Assembly: GCA_964531675.1 (NCBI GenBank) | Contig: CAZHFW010000017.1 | Location: 15,047-79,046, forward strand | Reading direction: 5' to 3' | DNA: 64,000 bases | From: CAZHFW01 sp964531675 | GTDB taxonomy: Bacteria; Planctomycetota; Phycisphaerae; Phycisphaerales; UBA1924 | In this document: one piece after another, positions 30,344-39,418 of the stretch | Layout of the letters: each line of letters begins with the position of its first letter | Position numbering within the stretch: the first letter of the stretch is position 1 | Made by a program: the position numbers and the translations under genes | The notes under the pieces: model-generated | Told to the model about the DNA's origin: nothing | Databases searched by the model: none | The model's input: only the letters and a program-made list of their open reading frames with translations

Positions 30344-31228
30344 TCAGGAGCGCGTGGGGTCCGGACGCCCTTCGATGTCCTGAGCCGCCGCCGAAGGCCC
30401 CAGAATGGCCTGGATCGCGATGAGCCGCTGCCAGTCCCGCGGTGTGGAAACCTTGGCGCCCAGAACCATGATCCCGGCGGCTGCCGGCCTGGAAATACCC
30501 ACATTCGAAGACCCGCGGGCGTGCTCGACGACCGGCGCCGCAGCCGCCTGGGCCTTGGCCCGCACCGCTGCGGCCTCGGCGGCGACCCTGGCGTCCTCGC
30601 GGGCCGCCTGCTCGCGCTGGCGCTGGATATTGGCATCCTCCCGGGCCCGCGATGACGCGCCGGAGGTTCGCCCCCCCGCTGCGGACGAGCGCTTGGAGGT
30701 CTGCTGAGCCTGGGCTCGGGCGCGGGCCGCACGCGACTCGGCCTCGAGCCTGGCCTGCTCGCGCTTGGCCTGTTCGCGCTGCGCCTGCTCCAGGCGCGCC
30801 TTCTCGCGTTCGGCCTGCTGGCGCTTGAGCTGGTTGTACCGCTCGGGGCTCATGGTCCCCGCGGGTGACTGGGGCAAGGGTGAGGGGGTCGACGGCGCGC
30901 GATTGGCCGCGCCCGGAGCCGCAGCCTGACGCCGGCGGAGTTCCTCGAGCTGCGCCTGGCGCCTCTGGGCCAACTCCTCGAGCATCCGCTTGGGATCCAG
31001 GTGCGCGGTGGTCGAAGTCTGGCTCGAAGTTGTCGGGGCGGCAACCTCGTCCGCCTCGGTCCGGCCCGTGCGCAGCATCTCTTCCTGACGCTCGCGACGC
31101 TGCTGTTCGACGCGGCGCTTGGCGGCGCTCTCCTGAATCACCTTGCTGACCCATCCCCAGATGCCTGAGATGATGATGATCAGGACGATGATGTGGTTGC
31201 CGGAGATGTTCTGAAGCCACGAAGGCAT
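30344..31228 (-). CDS. Membrane-anchored coiled-coil protein, unknown function
   Basis: A 294-aa protein with one amino-terminal transmembrane helix (NHIIVLIIIISGIWGWV, about 12-28). A long Arg/Glu/Gln/Ala-rich helical region follows, mostly coiled coil (about 35-240: KRQQAEREKARLEQAQREQ), with a Pro/Ser/Ala break near 105-125. The carboxy end RDWQRLIAIQAILGPS is hydrophobic and may be a short docking helix. No family is recognised; low-complexity coiled coils diverge fast. Tight linkage to the HEAT lipoprotein (20 bp) suggests a joint envelope role. Confidence 0.65.
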   Translation of the reverse strand: MPSWLQNISGNHIIVLIIIISGIWGWVSKVIQESAAKRRVEQQRRERQEEMLRTGRTEADEVAAPTTSSQTSTTAHLDPKRMLEELAQRRQAQLEELRRRQAAAPGAANRAPSTPSPLPQSPAGTMSPERYNQLKRQQAEREKARLEQAQREQAKREQARLEAESRAARARAQAQQTSKRSSAAGGRTSGASSRAREDANIQRQREQAAREDARVAAEAAAVRAKAQAAAAPVVEHARGSSNVGISRPAAAGIMVLGAKVSTPRDWQRLIAIQAILGPSAAAQDIEGRPDPTRS

Positions 31229-31236
31229 GCGGGCAC

Positions 31237-31242
31237 AGTGTA
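31237..31242 (-). promoter_or_regulatory. Putative -10 hexamer of a leaderless-like promoter
   Basis: On the minus strand TACACT ends 8 nt before the ATG of the coiled-coil gene; no Shine-Dalgarno sequence is present. Confidence 0.4.
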
Positions 31243-31293
31243 TCGGCCCGGCAGCACGCCGGGCCGAACCCGGGCCCAACACGGACATGAGGA

Positions 31294-32112
31294 TCAGGAA
31301 GTGGCCTTGGGCGCCAAACCAGCCACCCGTCCCGCCGGGTCGACCAGGGCGTCAAAGGGCGTCTGAAAGACCGATGCTGCGGTCGCGGCGGTCAACGTCG
31401 ACCCCACCGGGCCCGCGCCCACGATCTGGCCGGAAGCATCGAACAACAGGACCTCGTCGGCGGTCCGCAGCACCAGCCCGAGGTCGTGCAGCACCACCAC
31501 CACGCTCAGCCCGCGCTCCACCAGCGCCCGAAGCACCGCCATCGTGCGCACGGCATGCGCCGGATCCATCGCCGACACCGGCTCATCCGCCAGCAGCGCT
31601 GTGGCGCCGAACTGCCCATCGCCGCGATCGACCTGCGCCAAGGCCCGCGCCAGCGTGACGCGCTGCTGTTGACCGACGCTCAGGTGCCCGACCGGCGCAT
31701 CCGCGACGTAGGCAAGCTCGGCCTGCTCAATCGCCCGCGCCACCGCGGGCGAACTTGGCCCTTCGCCGGCGGCGAGTCGACCCATCGCGACGACCTGGCG
31801 GACCGTAAACGCGAAGGCCACGCTCGAACGTTGCGGGATATAAACGAGCCGTGAGGCCCGCGCCGCGGCCGACATGGTCCGGACCGATGTGCCCCCCGCG
31901 AGCACGTCGCCTCCATCCGGGATCAGCAGGCCCGCGAGCAGGCGCAAGAGCGTGGACTTTCCCGCGCCGTTGGGTCCGACGATCGCGGTGAGCTTCCCGG
32001 GCGCAAAGACATGCGAGATTCCGGGCAAGATCGGCGGACCGCCGGCGTACGCAAACCGCAGGTCTTTGACCTCCAGGGCGGGCGGCGTGGGTTGTCCGGG
32101 GTGGGGCTCCAA
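31294..32112 (-). CDS. ABC transporter ATP-binding protein (FecE/HmuV-like)
   Basis: A nucleotide-binding subunit of about 272 aa. Walker A GPNGAGKST, Q-loop YIPQRSS, signature LSVGQQQR, Walker B ALLADEP followed by VSAMDPAH, and the switch His in VLHDLGL are all present. The long gap between signature and Walker B (ALAQVDRGDGQFGATA) is like HmuV-type haem/siderophore importers. No permease or binding protein is next to it, so the partner subunits are elsewhere. The TTG start at 32112 is the earliest plausible codon before the conserved LEVKDLRFAYAGG; it has no clear ribosome binding site, so the first residues are uncertain. Confidence 0.82.
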   Translation of the reverse strand: MEPHPGQPTPPALEVKDLRFAYAGGPPILPGISHVFAPGKLTAIVGPNGAGKSTLLRLLAGLLIPDGGDVLAGGTSVRTMSAAARASRLVYIPQRSSVAFAFTVRQVVAMGRLAAGEGPSSPAVARAIEQAELAYVADAPVGHLSVGQQQRVTLARALAQVDRGDGQFGATALLADEPVSAMDPAHAVRTMAVLRALVERGLSVVVVLHDLGLVLRTADEVLLFDASGQIVGAGPVGSTLTAATAASVFQTPFDALVDPAGRVAGLAPKATS

Positions 32113-32235
32113 GGTCCGGGACGATAGAGAGAAACCGGGCCGCCCGCGAGCCGGGAATGGGCAGCCTTGGAATCTGAGCGCGGAGGACACTACCCTCTCC
32201 CGAACCGGCCCACCGCCGGACTGTGAGGGATCTGC

Positions 32236-33243
32236 ATGGGTACGCACGCTTCGGACCACGCCAACAAGACGCTGACCGTCGCGATCACCGGCGCCACCGG
32301 GTTCGTCGGTCGCCGCATCGTCCGCGAGCTCTTGGGCCGGGGTCACTCGGTGCGTGCGCTGGTCCGCGACCGGGCCCGAGCCAACCAGATCTTCGCCAGG
32401 CATGGCGAGAAGGTCACCATGGTCGCGGGCGAGGCGACCGACAAGGCTGCGCTGGCCGAGCTGGTCCGCGGCGTGGACGCGGTGGTCCATCTGGTGGGCA
32501 TCCTCCGGGAAGCGCCGGGTGGTCAGTCGTTCCAGAAGTGCCATGTGGACGCGACCGCCGCGGTGCTCGAGGCGACCAAGGCTGCGGGCGTGAAGCGCTA
32601 CCTGCACATGTCCGCGCTGGGCGTGTGCTCCGAGGGCGTGAGCCAGTACCAGAAGACCAAGTGGGCCGCGGAGCGCCTCGTGCACGCCTCGGAGCTCGAG
32701 TGGACGATTTTCCGTCCGGGCCTGATCCACGGCGAAGGCGGCGAGTTCACGCAGATGGCGGTTCAGTGGGGTCGCGGCAAGGGCCCCATGGGCATCATGC
32801 CGTACTTCACGCGCTGGGAAGAAGACCTGAGCGTGCCCCTGGGCCCGAGCAAGGAACTCTCCCCGATCATCGCGCCGGTGAGCGTGGATGACGTGGCGCT
32901 GGCGTTCGTGGGCTCGCTCCGCGAACCCCGGACCATCGGCGAGACGTACAACCTGGTGGGCTCCGAGCGTCTCTCCTGGCCCGAGATGCTCGTGCACATC
33001 CGCGACAGCATTCACCACGGCAACCCCGACGCGCAGCCCTGGGGACTGCCGGGCTTTGCCGCGGCGGGCATGGCGATCGCGGCCAAGCAGATCGGGATGG
33101 GCTCGGCCCTCCCGTTCGACGCGGGGATGGCGATGATGGGCGCGCAGAACTCCTTCGCGGAACTGGAAAAGGTCCGCACACACCTGGGCATCGAGCCCAA
33201 GCCCTTCCGGGCTGCATTTGCCGGGTATGCTGAGCGCCTGTGA
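32236..33243 (+). CDS. NAD(P)-dependent epimerase/dehydratase, NDUFA9-like atypical SDR
   Basis: A 335-aa extended/atypical SDR. The Rossmann motif is TGATGFVGRRIV (about 19-30); the active-site region has HMSALGVCSEGVSQYQKTKWAAE, with the YxxxK pair written YQKTK. This subgroup is related to complex I NDUFA9 and UDP-sugar epimerases; its substrate is unknown. The carboxy 60 residues (MAIAAKQIGMGSALPFDAGMAMMG) are hydrophobic and may touch membrane. GAGGG precedes the ATG. It is divergent from the ABC ATPase gene and 92 bp upstream of RNase R. Confidence 0.85.
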   Translation: MGTHASDHANKTLTVAITGATGFVGRRIVRELLGRGHSVRALVRDRARANQIFARHGEKVTMVAGEATDKAALAELVRGVDAVVHLVGILREAPGGQSFQKCHVDATAAVLEATKAAGVKRYLHMSALGVCSEGVSQYQKTKWAAERLVHASELEWTIFRPGLIHGEGGEFTQMAVQWGRGKGPMGIMPYFTRWEEDLSVPLGPSKELSPIIAPVSVDDVALAFVGSLREPRTIGETYNLVGSERLSWPEMLVHIRDSIHHGNPDAQPWGLPGFAAAGMAIAAKQIGMGSALPFDAGMAMMGAQNSFAELEKVRTHLGIEPKPFRAAFAGYAERL

Positions 33244-33335
33244 GGCCCGCACACCCACACTGAAGCAGGGCGGATCGGGACGCACGCGAAAGCCGCGTGG
33301 CCCCCGGACCCTGCGCTGATCAATTGAAAGCCATC

Positions 33336-35810
33336 ATGGCATACAAGTACAAGCGCCGCCTCCTGGATCACCTCAGCCACGACGACTACACGCCGAGGCG
33401 ACTTTCCGACCTCATGGACGACCTCCGCATCCACGCGGACGACCGTCCCGAGTTTGAAGAAGAGTTCAAGCAGCTCCTCGAAGAAGGCGTGCTCAACGTC
33501 GGAGGCTCGGGGCTGGTCGACCTGCCTTCCCTGGTCTCCAAGGGCGACTTCATCGAAGGCACCTTCCGCAAGACCCTCCGCGGGTTCGGATTCGTCACGC
33601 CCTCCTCCCACGTGCGCGAAGGCTCGATCTTCATCGCGGCCGAGGACGTCAAGGACGCGCTGACGGGCGACACTGTCAAGGTCAAGCTCTACCGCGACCG
33701 CTCGCGCGAGCGCCAGCTCGGGGACGCGGGCCCGCAGTTCGCGGGCGAAGTCGTCACCGTCATCAAGCGCAAGCGCTCGAACTTCACGGGCGAGCTCGTG
33801 AAGCGCGGCGGGCAATGGCTCGTCTTCCCCGACGGCCGCGAACTGACCGAACCGGTCGTCGCCCGCGACGCCGAGAGCAAGAACGCCAAGCCCGGCGACA
33901 AGGTCGTCGTCGAGATCGTGCAGTACCCCGAGGGGTCCATGCTCGCCGAGGGCGTGATCACCAAGGTCCTCGGAGAAGCAGGCCGCCCCGACGTCGAGAC
34001 CCAGGCGGTCATCTCCGCCTACGACCTGCCGGGCGAGTTCCCCGAAGAGTGCGTGGAGCAGGCGCGGACAGCCGCGGAGCGCTACGACGAAGAGATCGCG
34101 GCGTACAAGGAAAAGGGCATTGGGGCCTTCGAGGCGCCGGGCCGCCTTGACCTCTCCGAAGAGTTCATCATCACCATCGACCCGCCCGACGCGAAGGACT
34201 ACGACGACGCGATCAGCATCAAGCGCACCGAGCAGGGCTGGGAGCTTGGCGTTCACATCGCCGACGTCGCGCACTTCATCCCGCCGGGCAGCCCGCTCGA
34301 TGTCGAGGCCCGCGACCGCTGCAACTCGTGCTACCTCCCGAGGCTGGTCATCCCGATGCTCCCGGAGATCCTCTCCAACGGCATCCACTCGCTCCAGGAA
34401 GGCGTGTACCGCTATTGCAAGACAGCCTTCATCCGCTACGACACCCAGGGCAACGTCAAGGGTGAAGGCTGCGCCCAGACGCTCATTAAGAGCGCCAAGC
34501 GGCTGACCTATCTCGAAGCCCAGGCCTTGATCGACGGCGACTTCACCGAGGCCCGCAAGCACGCCAAGACGCCCCCCAAGTACACCGACCAGCTCCTCGA
34601 GGCGCTGAAGGAAATGAACGCGCTGGCCCGCGCTATCCAGGGTCGCCGCCAGCGTCAGGGCATGATCTCGCTCGAACTCCCGGACGTCGTTCTCCTCTTC
34701 GATGAGAACGGCCGCGTGATCGACGCGGAGCGCGAGGACGATGCGTTCACGCACACGCTGATCGAGATGTTCATGGTCGAGGCCAACGAAGTGCTCGCGA
34801 GGCTCTTCGAGAAGGTGGATGTGCCCCTGCTCCGCCGCACGCACCCGGAGCCCACGCCAGGCGACACCGACACACTCCGCAAGGCGGCCATGGTCGCGGG
34901 ATTCCGCATCCCCAAGAACCCCACGCGTGAGGAACTCCAGGGTCTGGTGAACGCGACCAAGGGCACGCCCGCGGCCCGCGCCGTGCACATGGCGGTCCTG
35001 CGGACCATGAGCAAGGCGGAGTACTCCCCCGCGCTGATCGGACACTTCGCGCTGGCCAGCGAGGCCTACGCGCACTTCACCAGCCCCATCCGGCGCTACG
35101 CGGACCTCACGGTCCACCGCGCCCTGGCGGAGTACCTGCGCCACACCAACAACGGCCAGAACCGCCCGCGCAGCGAGGACGAGTCAAAGGCCCTGGGCCG
35201 CAAGCTCCGGAACAGCGACATGTGCCCTCCCGAGCAGGAGCTCCTGGAGATCGGCAAGCACGCGACGATGCGCGAGAAGAACGCCGAAGACGGCGAGCAC
35301 GCCCTGCGCCAGTTCCTGGTCCTCCAGCTCCTGGAAGGCCACATCGGCGAGAGCTATTCGGGCGTGGTCACGGGCGTCACGCCCCGCGGCGTGTTCGTCC
35401 AGATCGACAAGTACCTCTGCGACGGCTTCGTGAAGTCCTCCGACCTGCCCGGCGATGTCACCCGAGGCAACCAGATCCCGGTCTGGAAGGTCGACGCCAA
35501 GACCGGCGCGCTGGTCGACATCAAGAGCGGGCGCTCGTTCAACATGGGCGACAGCGTCACCGTCAAGATCGTCTCGGTCGATCTGGCCAAGCGCCAGCTC
35601 GAGCTGGTCGTCGCCGACGCTGATGGCCGCGCCGCGGGCAAGGCCAAGAAGGTCTTCGACAAGCCCTTCGGCGGCGGACTCTCGGGCGGGTTCTCGCACT
35701 CGTCGGGTGCGGGCTTCAACAAGATGACCGGCGGCGAACGCCGCAGCCGCAAGAGCAAGGCCCGCGACAAGGGCAAGCCCGATTGGCGGCGCGACAAGAA
35801 GGGCAAGTGA
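33336..35810 (+). CDS. rnr: Ribonuclease R (3'-5' exoribonuclease)
   Basis: An 824-aa processive exoribonuclease that degrades structured RNA and helps ribosome quality control. In order: an amino-terminal helix-turn-helix region (RRLLDHLSHDDYTPRRLSDL), cold-shock domains, the RNB catalytic domain with IDPPDAKDYDDA (metal ligands D282, D288, D290, D291), an S1 RNA-binding domain (about 668-755: GESYSGVVTGVTPRGVFVQI) and a Lys/Arg/Gly-rich tail (RRSRKSKARDKGKPDWRRDKKGK ends the protein). The basic tail is a known helicase/RNA-contact feature of RNase R. The ATG at 33336 has only AAAG nearby. Confidence 0.95.
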   Translation: MAYKYKRRLLDHLSHDDYTPRRLSDLMDDLRIHADDRPEFEEEFKQLLEEGVLNVGGSGLVDLPSLVSKGDFIEGTFRKTLRGFGFVTPSSHVREGSIFIAAEDVKDALTGDTVKVKLYRDRSRERQLGDAGPQFAGEVVTVIKRKRSNFTGELVKRGGQWLVFPDGRELTEPVVARDAESKNAKPGDKVVVEIVQYPEGSMLAEGVITKVLGEAGRPDVETQAVISAYDLPGEFPEECVEQARTAAERYDEEIAAYKEKGIGAFEAPGRLDLSEEFIITIDPPDAKDYDDAISIKRTEQGWELGVHIADVAHFIPPGSPLDVEARDRCNSCYLPRLVIPMLPEILSNGIHSLQEGVYRYCKTAFIRYDTQGNVKGEGCAQTLIKSAKRLTYLEAQALIDGDFTEARKHAKTPPKYTDQLLEALKEMNALARAIQGRRQRQGMISLELPDVVLLFDENGRVIDAEREDDAFTHTLIEMFMVEANEVLARLFEKVDVPLLRRTHPEPTPGDTDTLRKAAMVAGFRIPKNPTREELQGLVNATKGTPAARAVHMAVLRTMSKAEYSPALIGHFALASEAYAHFTSPIRRYADLTVHRALAEYLRHTNNGQNRPRSEDESKALGRKLRNSDMCPPEQELLEIGKHATMREKNAEDGEHALRQFLVLQLLEGHIGESYSGVVTGVTPRGVFVQIDKYLCDGFVKSSDLPGDVTRGNQIPVWKVDAKTGALVDIKSGRSFNMGDSVTVKIVSVDLAKRQLELVVADADGRAAGKAKKVFDKPFGGGLSGGFSHSSGAGFNKMTGGERRSRKSKARDKGKPDWRRDKKGK

Positions 35811-35893
35811 ACGCCAGAGCCCGGTGAACCCCCGTGGACTCCGCGATCGAGCGCCCTAACATCGGGCGTATTCATCAACCAACGGAGTTCTGC

Positions 35894-36640
35894 ATGATCC
35901 GCCCGCGCCTCGCCTGCACCCTGATCGCCAGCCTCTGGGCTGCTGCCTCGTTCGCGCAGATCGAGCCCCAGCAGCGTCTGGACAAGCCCGTCGCCCCCAG
36001 CGCCGCGCCCGGCTCACAGCCCGAGGCGGCTCCTGCGCCGGTGCAGCCCGTCCACCAGAACAAGCCTGATCAGCAGCCCCCCGAGTCCGACCTCGACCAG
36101 CTCGTGAAGTTCATGGTCGGATCGTTCTCGAGCCAGGAGCAGTCCAAGCTCGACCCCGAGGGGTACTTCGACATCAGGCTCCACATGGTGCAGATCTGGC
36201 GCGAGCGGACCGACGGCCGCTGGCTCTACGTCGAGCAGGCCTCCGCAGCCAAGCTCGACAAGCCTTATCGCCAGCGCATCTACCGCCTGCACGAAACCAA
36301 GCCGGGCGAGTTCACCAGCGAGGTCTACGAGTTCCAGGGCGACCCGCTTCAATACGCCGGGGCGTTCATGGACCTCGCCAAGCTTCAGGGCGTGACGCCC
36401 GACAATCTGGTCGCGCGCGATGGATGCCAGATCGTGCTGCACCACGCCGAAGACGGGACGTTCCGCGGCGCGACGCAAGGCACGGGCTGCGTGAGCTCGC
36501 TCCGCGGGGCGGCATACGCGACCAGCGAGGCGATCATCGGCCCCGATGGCCTGCGCACCTGGGATCGCGGGTACGACAAGGAAGGCAAGCAAGTCTGGGG
36601 CGCCGAGAAGGGCCCGTACGACTTCCGCCGGGTCGAGTAA
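35894..36640 (+). CDS. Exported CpcT/CpeT-family protein
   Basis: A 248-aa protein with a signal peptide ending SFAQ, a Pro/Ala/Gln linker (30-65), and a CpcT/CpeT-like beta-barrel (about 70-245). Recognisable elements are LVKFMVGSFSSQEQS, IRLHMVQIWRERTDGRWLYVEQA, PYRQRIYRL, GCQIVLHHAEDGTFRGAT and TWDRGYDKEGKQVWG. In cyanobacteria this family attaches bilins to phycobiliproteins; relatives in non-photosynthetic bacteria have no established role. Export of the protein argues against bilin lyase work. CGGAG sits 6 nt before the ATG. It ends 6 bp from the convergent next gene. Confidence 0.82.
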   Translation: MIRPRLACTLIASLWAAASFAQIEPQQRLDKPVAPSAAPGSQPEAAPAPVQPVHQNKPDQQPPESDLDQLVKFMVGSFSSQEQSKLDPEGYFDIRLHMVQIWRERTDGRWLYVEQASAAKLDKPYRQRIYRLHETKPGEFTSEVYEFQGDPLQYAGAFMDLAKLQGVTPDNLVARDGCQIVLHHAEDGTFRGATQGTGCVSSLRGAAYATSEAIIGPDGLRTWDRGYDKEGKQVWGAEKGPYDFRRVE

Positions 36641-36646
36641 TCACGA

Positions 36647-37639
36647 TCAGATCGCGCACGCGCCCTCGGTCAGACGCTCATAGTCGGGCCGGTCGGACGC
36701 GTCGCGGTGCCTGAAAGCGCGCACGATGCGCCCGCGGTGCACGATGAACGCGCCGGGCATCTGAAACCCATCGCCGACCATGGCGCCGACGCCGTGACGG
36801 TTCATCACGCCCGCGACAAAGCCCCGGATCCACACGCGGGGACCAAAGAGCTCCGCGAGCTTGCCGCGCCGAAGCTGGAACGCGCGATAGAGCTGCCGAT
36901 CGGGATCGCTGATCCGCGGCACGTCGGCGAGGTTGTACTTCGCGAAGAAGCCCGAGGCCTGCGCATCAGTTCCCATGTGCACGAGTACCGGCGTCACCCC
37001 CGAGGCAAACACCGCGGCGCGCTGGCGCTGGAGATCCGCGAGGGTCTCCCGGCAGAACGTGCATCCCGCGTGGCGAAGGAACACGACCAGCGCTGGCCCC
37101 GACTCGCTGATCTCCGCAAGCGAACGTCCATCGTTGGTCTTGGCGGCCTGCAAGGCGCCGCGAAGATCAATCTGGTCGGGCGCATGGTCGATCAGATCCC
37201 GCTGTGCTTCTGCAACCCGATACGCGTGCGCGAGGATCAGCACGAACGGGATCCACCAGAGGATGTCGTTGGTCAGGATGGTGAGCCCGAACTTCGCGGG
37301 CACCGCGTGATCAATCAGCCAGGCCTGAAGGAAACCGATCGGGCCGAAGATCTTGCCGAGCAGTCCGACCAGCACGATGGGCCAGTGTCTGGCGGGGTTC
37401 GACGCGGCGATCCAGTATCCGACGCCGTAGACCCCGACGATCATGCCGATGCATTGCCAGAGGAAGGGGTAGTTCGGCGCGGGCATGTCGAGCAGCGACC
37501 AGAACGCCGCGGGGAAGAGGATTGCCCACGCACCCCACGCGAGGTTGTACACCCCGGCCGCCCGCAAGACCGTGCGCATCCACGCCGGCGTGGTTGGCAC
37601 TGCGGGAGCGATGGGCTTTCCTGAAGAACCGCTGGTCAT
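36647..37639 (-). CDS. Membrane protein fused to a peroxiredoxin-like (AhpC/TSA) domain
   Basis: A 330-aa two-part protein. Residues 20-145 hold about four transmembrane helices (VYNLAWGAWAILFPAAFW, CIGMIVGVYGVGYWIAA, IVLVGLLGKIFGPIGFLQAWL, WWIPFVLILAHAY). Residues about 160-325 form a thioredoxin-fold domain of the PRX-like2/SelL group with HAGCTFCRE (C193, C196), the CxxC form of a site that is selenocysteine in some marine bacteria. A redox role at the inner face of the membrane is likely. The ATG at 37639 is chosen; one at 37687 would overlap the upstream gene by 14 bp. Neither has a good ribosome binding site. Confidence 0.78.
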   Translation of the reverse strand: MTSGSSGKPIAPAVPTTPAWMRTVLRAAGVYNLAWGAWAILFPAAFWSLLDMPAPNYPFLWQCIGMIVGVYGVGYWIAASNPARHWPIVLVGLLGKIFGPIGFLQAWLIDHAVPAKFGLTILTNDILWWIPFVLILAHAYRVAEAQRDLIDHAPDQIDLRGALQAAKTNDGRSLAEISESGPALVVFLRHAGCTFCRETLADLQRQRAAVFASGVTPVLVHMGTDAQASGFFAKYNLADVPRISDPDRQLYRAFQLRRGKLAELFGPRVWIRGFVAGVMNRHGVGAMVGDGFQMPGAFIVHRGRIVRAFRHRDASDRPDYERLTEGACAI

Positions 37640-37673
37640 ATCGCAGTATTCGCCGATTCGACGATTCCGGATG

Positions 37674-39314
37674 TCAACGGGATGCATCGGGGCGGGGCGT
37701 TCGGCGGTGCTCCAGCAGCCAGTCCAGCGAGTCCTTCATGACCTTCCCGACCACCAGCGTGTGCCCATAGTTCGGGATGGTGATGCTCTCGACGGGCAAA
37801 CCGGCGTCCTTGGCGAGCTTTGCGGTTCGCGCGACCCGGCTCGCGGGAATGATGGGGTCGATCTCCGCGCCGATCCAGCGCGTCGGCGGGATCCAGGCCA
37901 GGGGCTTCCCGTCGGGACCACCAAATCCGCCGCCGGGCGCGATCCCGACCGCTGCCGCGATCTGATCGCCCCGCGTGCGCAGCACGTTGGTCAGCGCGAC
38001 GCCTCCGAGCGAGTGCCCCACCAGGTAGATCCGGTCGCGATCGATCGGGTAGTCACGCGTGATCTGCTCGATCAGCGCGTCGTAGGCATCGGTTCCGACC
38101 AGGAAGTTCTCGGTCCGCGGCGTCACGACGACGCAGGGCTCGCTGGTCTTCAGGATCGCTCCGCGGCCGTAGGCCTCCATGAACATGAACTCATCGCCGC
38201 CCGCGCCGTGGAACGCGATGATGAGAGGCATGAGCCCGACGTGTGACCGACCTTCACGCTGCACCTTCTGGTTCGACCCGAGGAGGTTGTGCGGCGAGGG
38301 GCTCACGCAGGCCGGAATGTTCCCGGTGGGCCTGATGATCGGTCGCCAGAACACCAGCGGCGTGGGCGTGAAGACGCCCTTGAAGCGCTGATCCACGCCA
38401 GGCCAACGCAAGGGATCGTCGCCTCGCTCAAGCGCCGCGGCTTCGGCTTCCACTTCGCCGTAAAGCAGGCCGGGTGACAGGCGAAACGAGGCGCTCACGC
38501 CATTGTTGATCGTGTCGTTGAGAATCTCGGCCCGAGCCCGGGTGACCGTGATCGACTCCGCGAGCGCGGGCTGTCGCGAAGCGACGCGATCGAGGCGTTC
38601 AACCACGCGACCTCTCCACACGGAGAGAGGCTCCGGGGAGGTGGTCACGCCCACGGTTCCGAACAAGCCGATGGCGTGGGCCTCGGGCTTTTCAGACGCG
38701 ATCAAATCGCACGCATAGTCGAGCGTGCAAGGCTCGCCCGGCTTCAACTCCACAGGAGGCAGGACGAACTCAGGCTCCGAGTCGCCGCCCGCCAGGTCCG
38801 GCGACTGAATCCAGGCCAAACCCCGCGGGATGGAGATCCCGGTCTTCAAAGGTCCAAAGGACCGCACCCGCACTGTGGTGCTCGCCAAGCCCGCCGGGGC
38901 CACGGTGATTTCCGGATCCGCGCGCACCTGCACGAGCGCGCCGAGCTTCATCTGATCATCGAACGGCCTGCGGAGTTCGGCTGCGGCCTGACGCAGCGCG
39001 TCGATCGCGGCGGCGAACTGGCCCGTGAAGAACATCTGCGTGATGCGATCGAACTCCAGATTCCAGCGCCGCTCTTCTTCGGGCGTGAGCCTCGCGGGGT
39101 CGTAGGCGTGATCGAACGCCAGATACGCCTCCGCCAGATCGCGCCGCGTCGGCGAGACCGGCGTCGTGGGCGAACTGGGCAACTGGCGTATCGCGTTGGG
39201 AGGGAGGCTCGGCCCTGGCACCGGTCGGGACTCACACGCCACTCCCAACGCAACCGCCAGTACAGCCGCGGCCTTCCCACCCGAAATCCGCCCGGAATTG
39301 GCTCGCTTTCGCAT
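37674..39314 (-). CDS. Lipoprotein with alpha/beta-hydrolase (esterase) domain
   Basis: A 546-aa protein with lipobox LGVAC (C27). The amino half (about 60-320) has no recognised domain and looks like a beta-rich module. The carboxy half is an alpha/beta hydrolase: oxyanion region PLIIAFHGAGGDE, nucleophile S435 in GHSLGG, and a plausible catalytic His in NYGHTL. This resembles esterase-D/PHB-depolymerase-like secreted esterases. The substrate is unknown. It is followed by the peroxiredoxin fusion gene 34 bp later on the same strand and is divergent from the glycosyltransferases. Confidence 0.8.
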   Translation of the reverse strand: MRKRANSGRISGGKAAAVLAVALGVACESRPVPGPSLPPNAIRQLPSSPTTPVSPTRRDLAEAYLAFDHAYDPARLTPEEERRWNLEFDRITQMFFTGQFAAAIDALRQAAAELRRPFDDQMKLGALVQVRADPEITVAPAGLASTTVRVRSFGPLKTGISIPRGLAWIQSPDLAGGDSEPEFVLPPVELKPGEPCTLDYACDLIASEKPEAHAIGLFGTVGVTTSPEPLSVWRGRVVERLDRVASRQPALAESITVTRARAEILNDTINNGVSASFRLSPGLLYGEVEAEAAALERGDDPLRWPGVDQRFKGVFTPTPLVFWRPIIRPTGNIPACVSPSPHNLLGSNQKVQREGRSHVGLMPLIIAFHGAGGDEFMFMEAYGRGAILKTSEPCVVVTPRTENFLVGTDAYDALIEQITRDYPIDRDRIYLVGHSLGGVALTNVLRTRGDQIAAAVGIAPGGGFGGPDGKPLAWIPPTRWIGAEIDPIIPASRVARTAKLAKDAGLPVESITIPNYGHTLVVGKVMKDSLDWLLEHRRTPRPDASR

Positions 39315-39323
39315 CAGAAACCC

Positions 39324-39329
39324 AGTCTA
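39324..39329 (-). promoter_or_regulatory. Putative -10 hexamer near the esterase lipoprotein start
   Basis: On the minus strand TAGACT ends 9 nt before the ATG at 39314. Low confidence because of the longer gap. Confidence 0.3.
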
Positions 39330-39418
39330 ACAAAGCCCTTCCGGGCGGGTTCCGGGCCGTCCCGCTCCCTACACTAAAGGCCCCTCAGATCCCCCACCGC
39401 GTTCCCGCGCGACCCCGA

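Noticed and set aside
32113..33285. Upstream extension of the ABC ATPase frame
   Set aside because: It lies antisense to the epimerase gene and carries no motif; the ATPase fold begins at about 32090.
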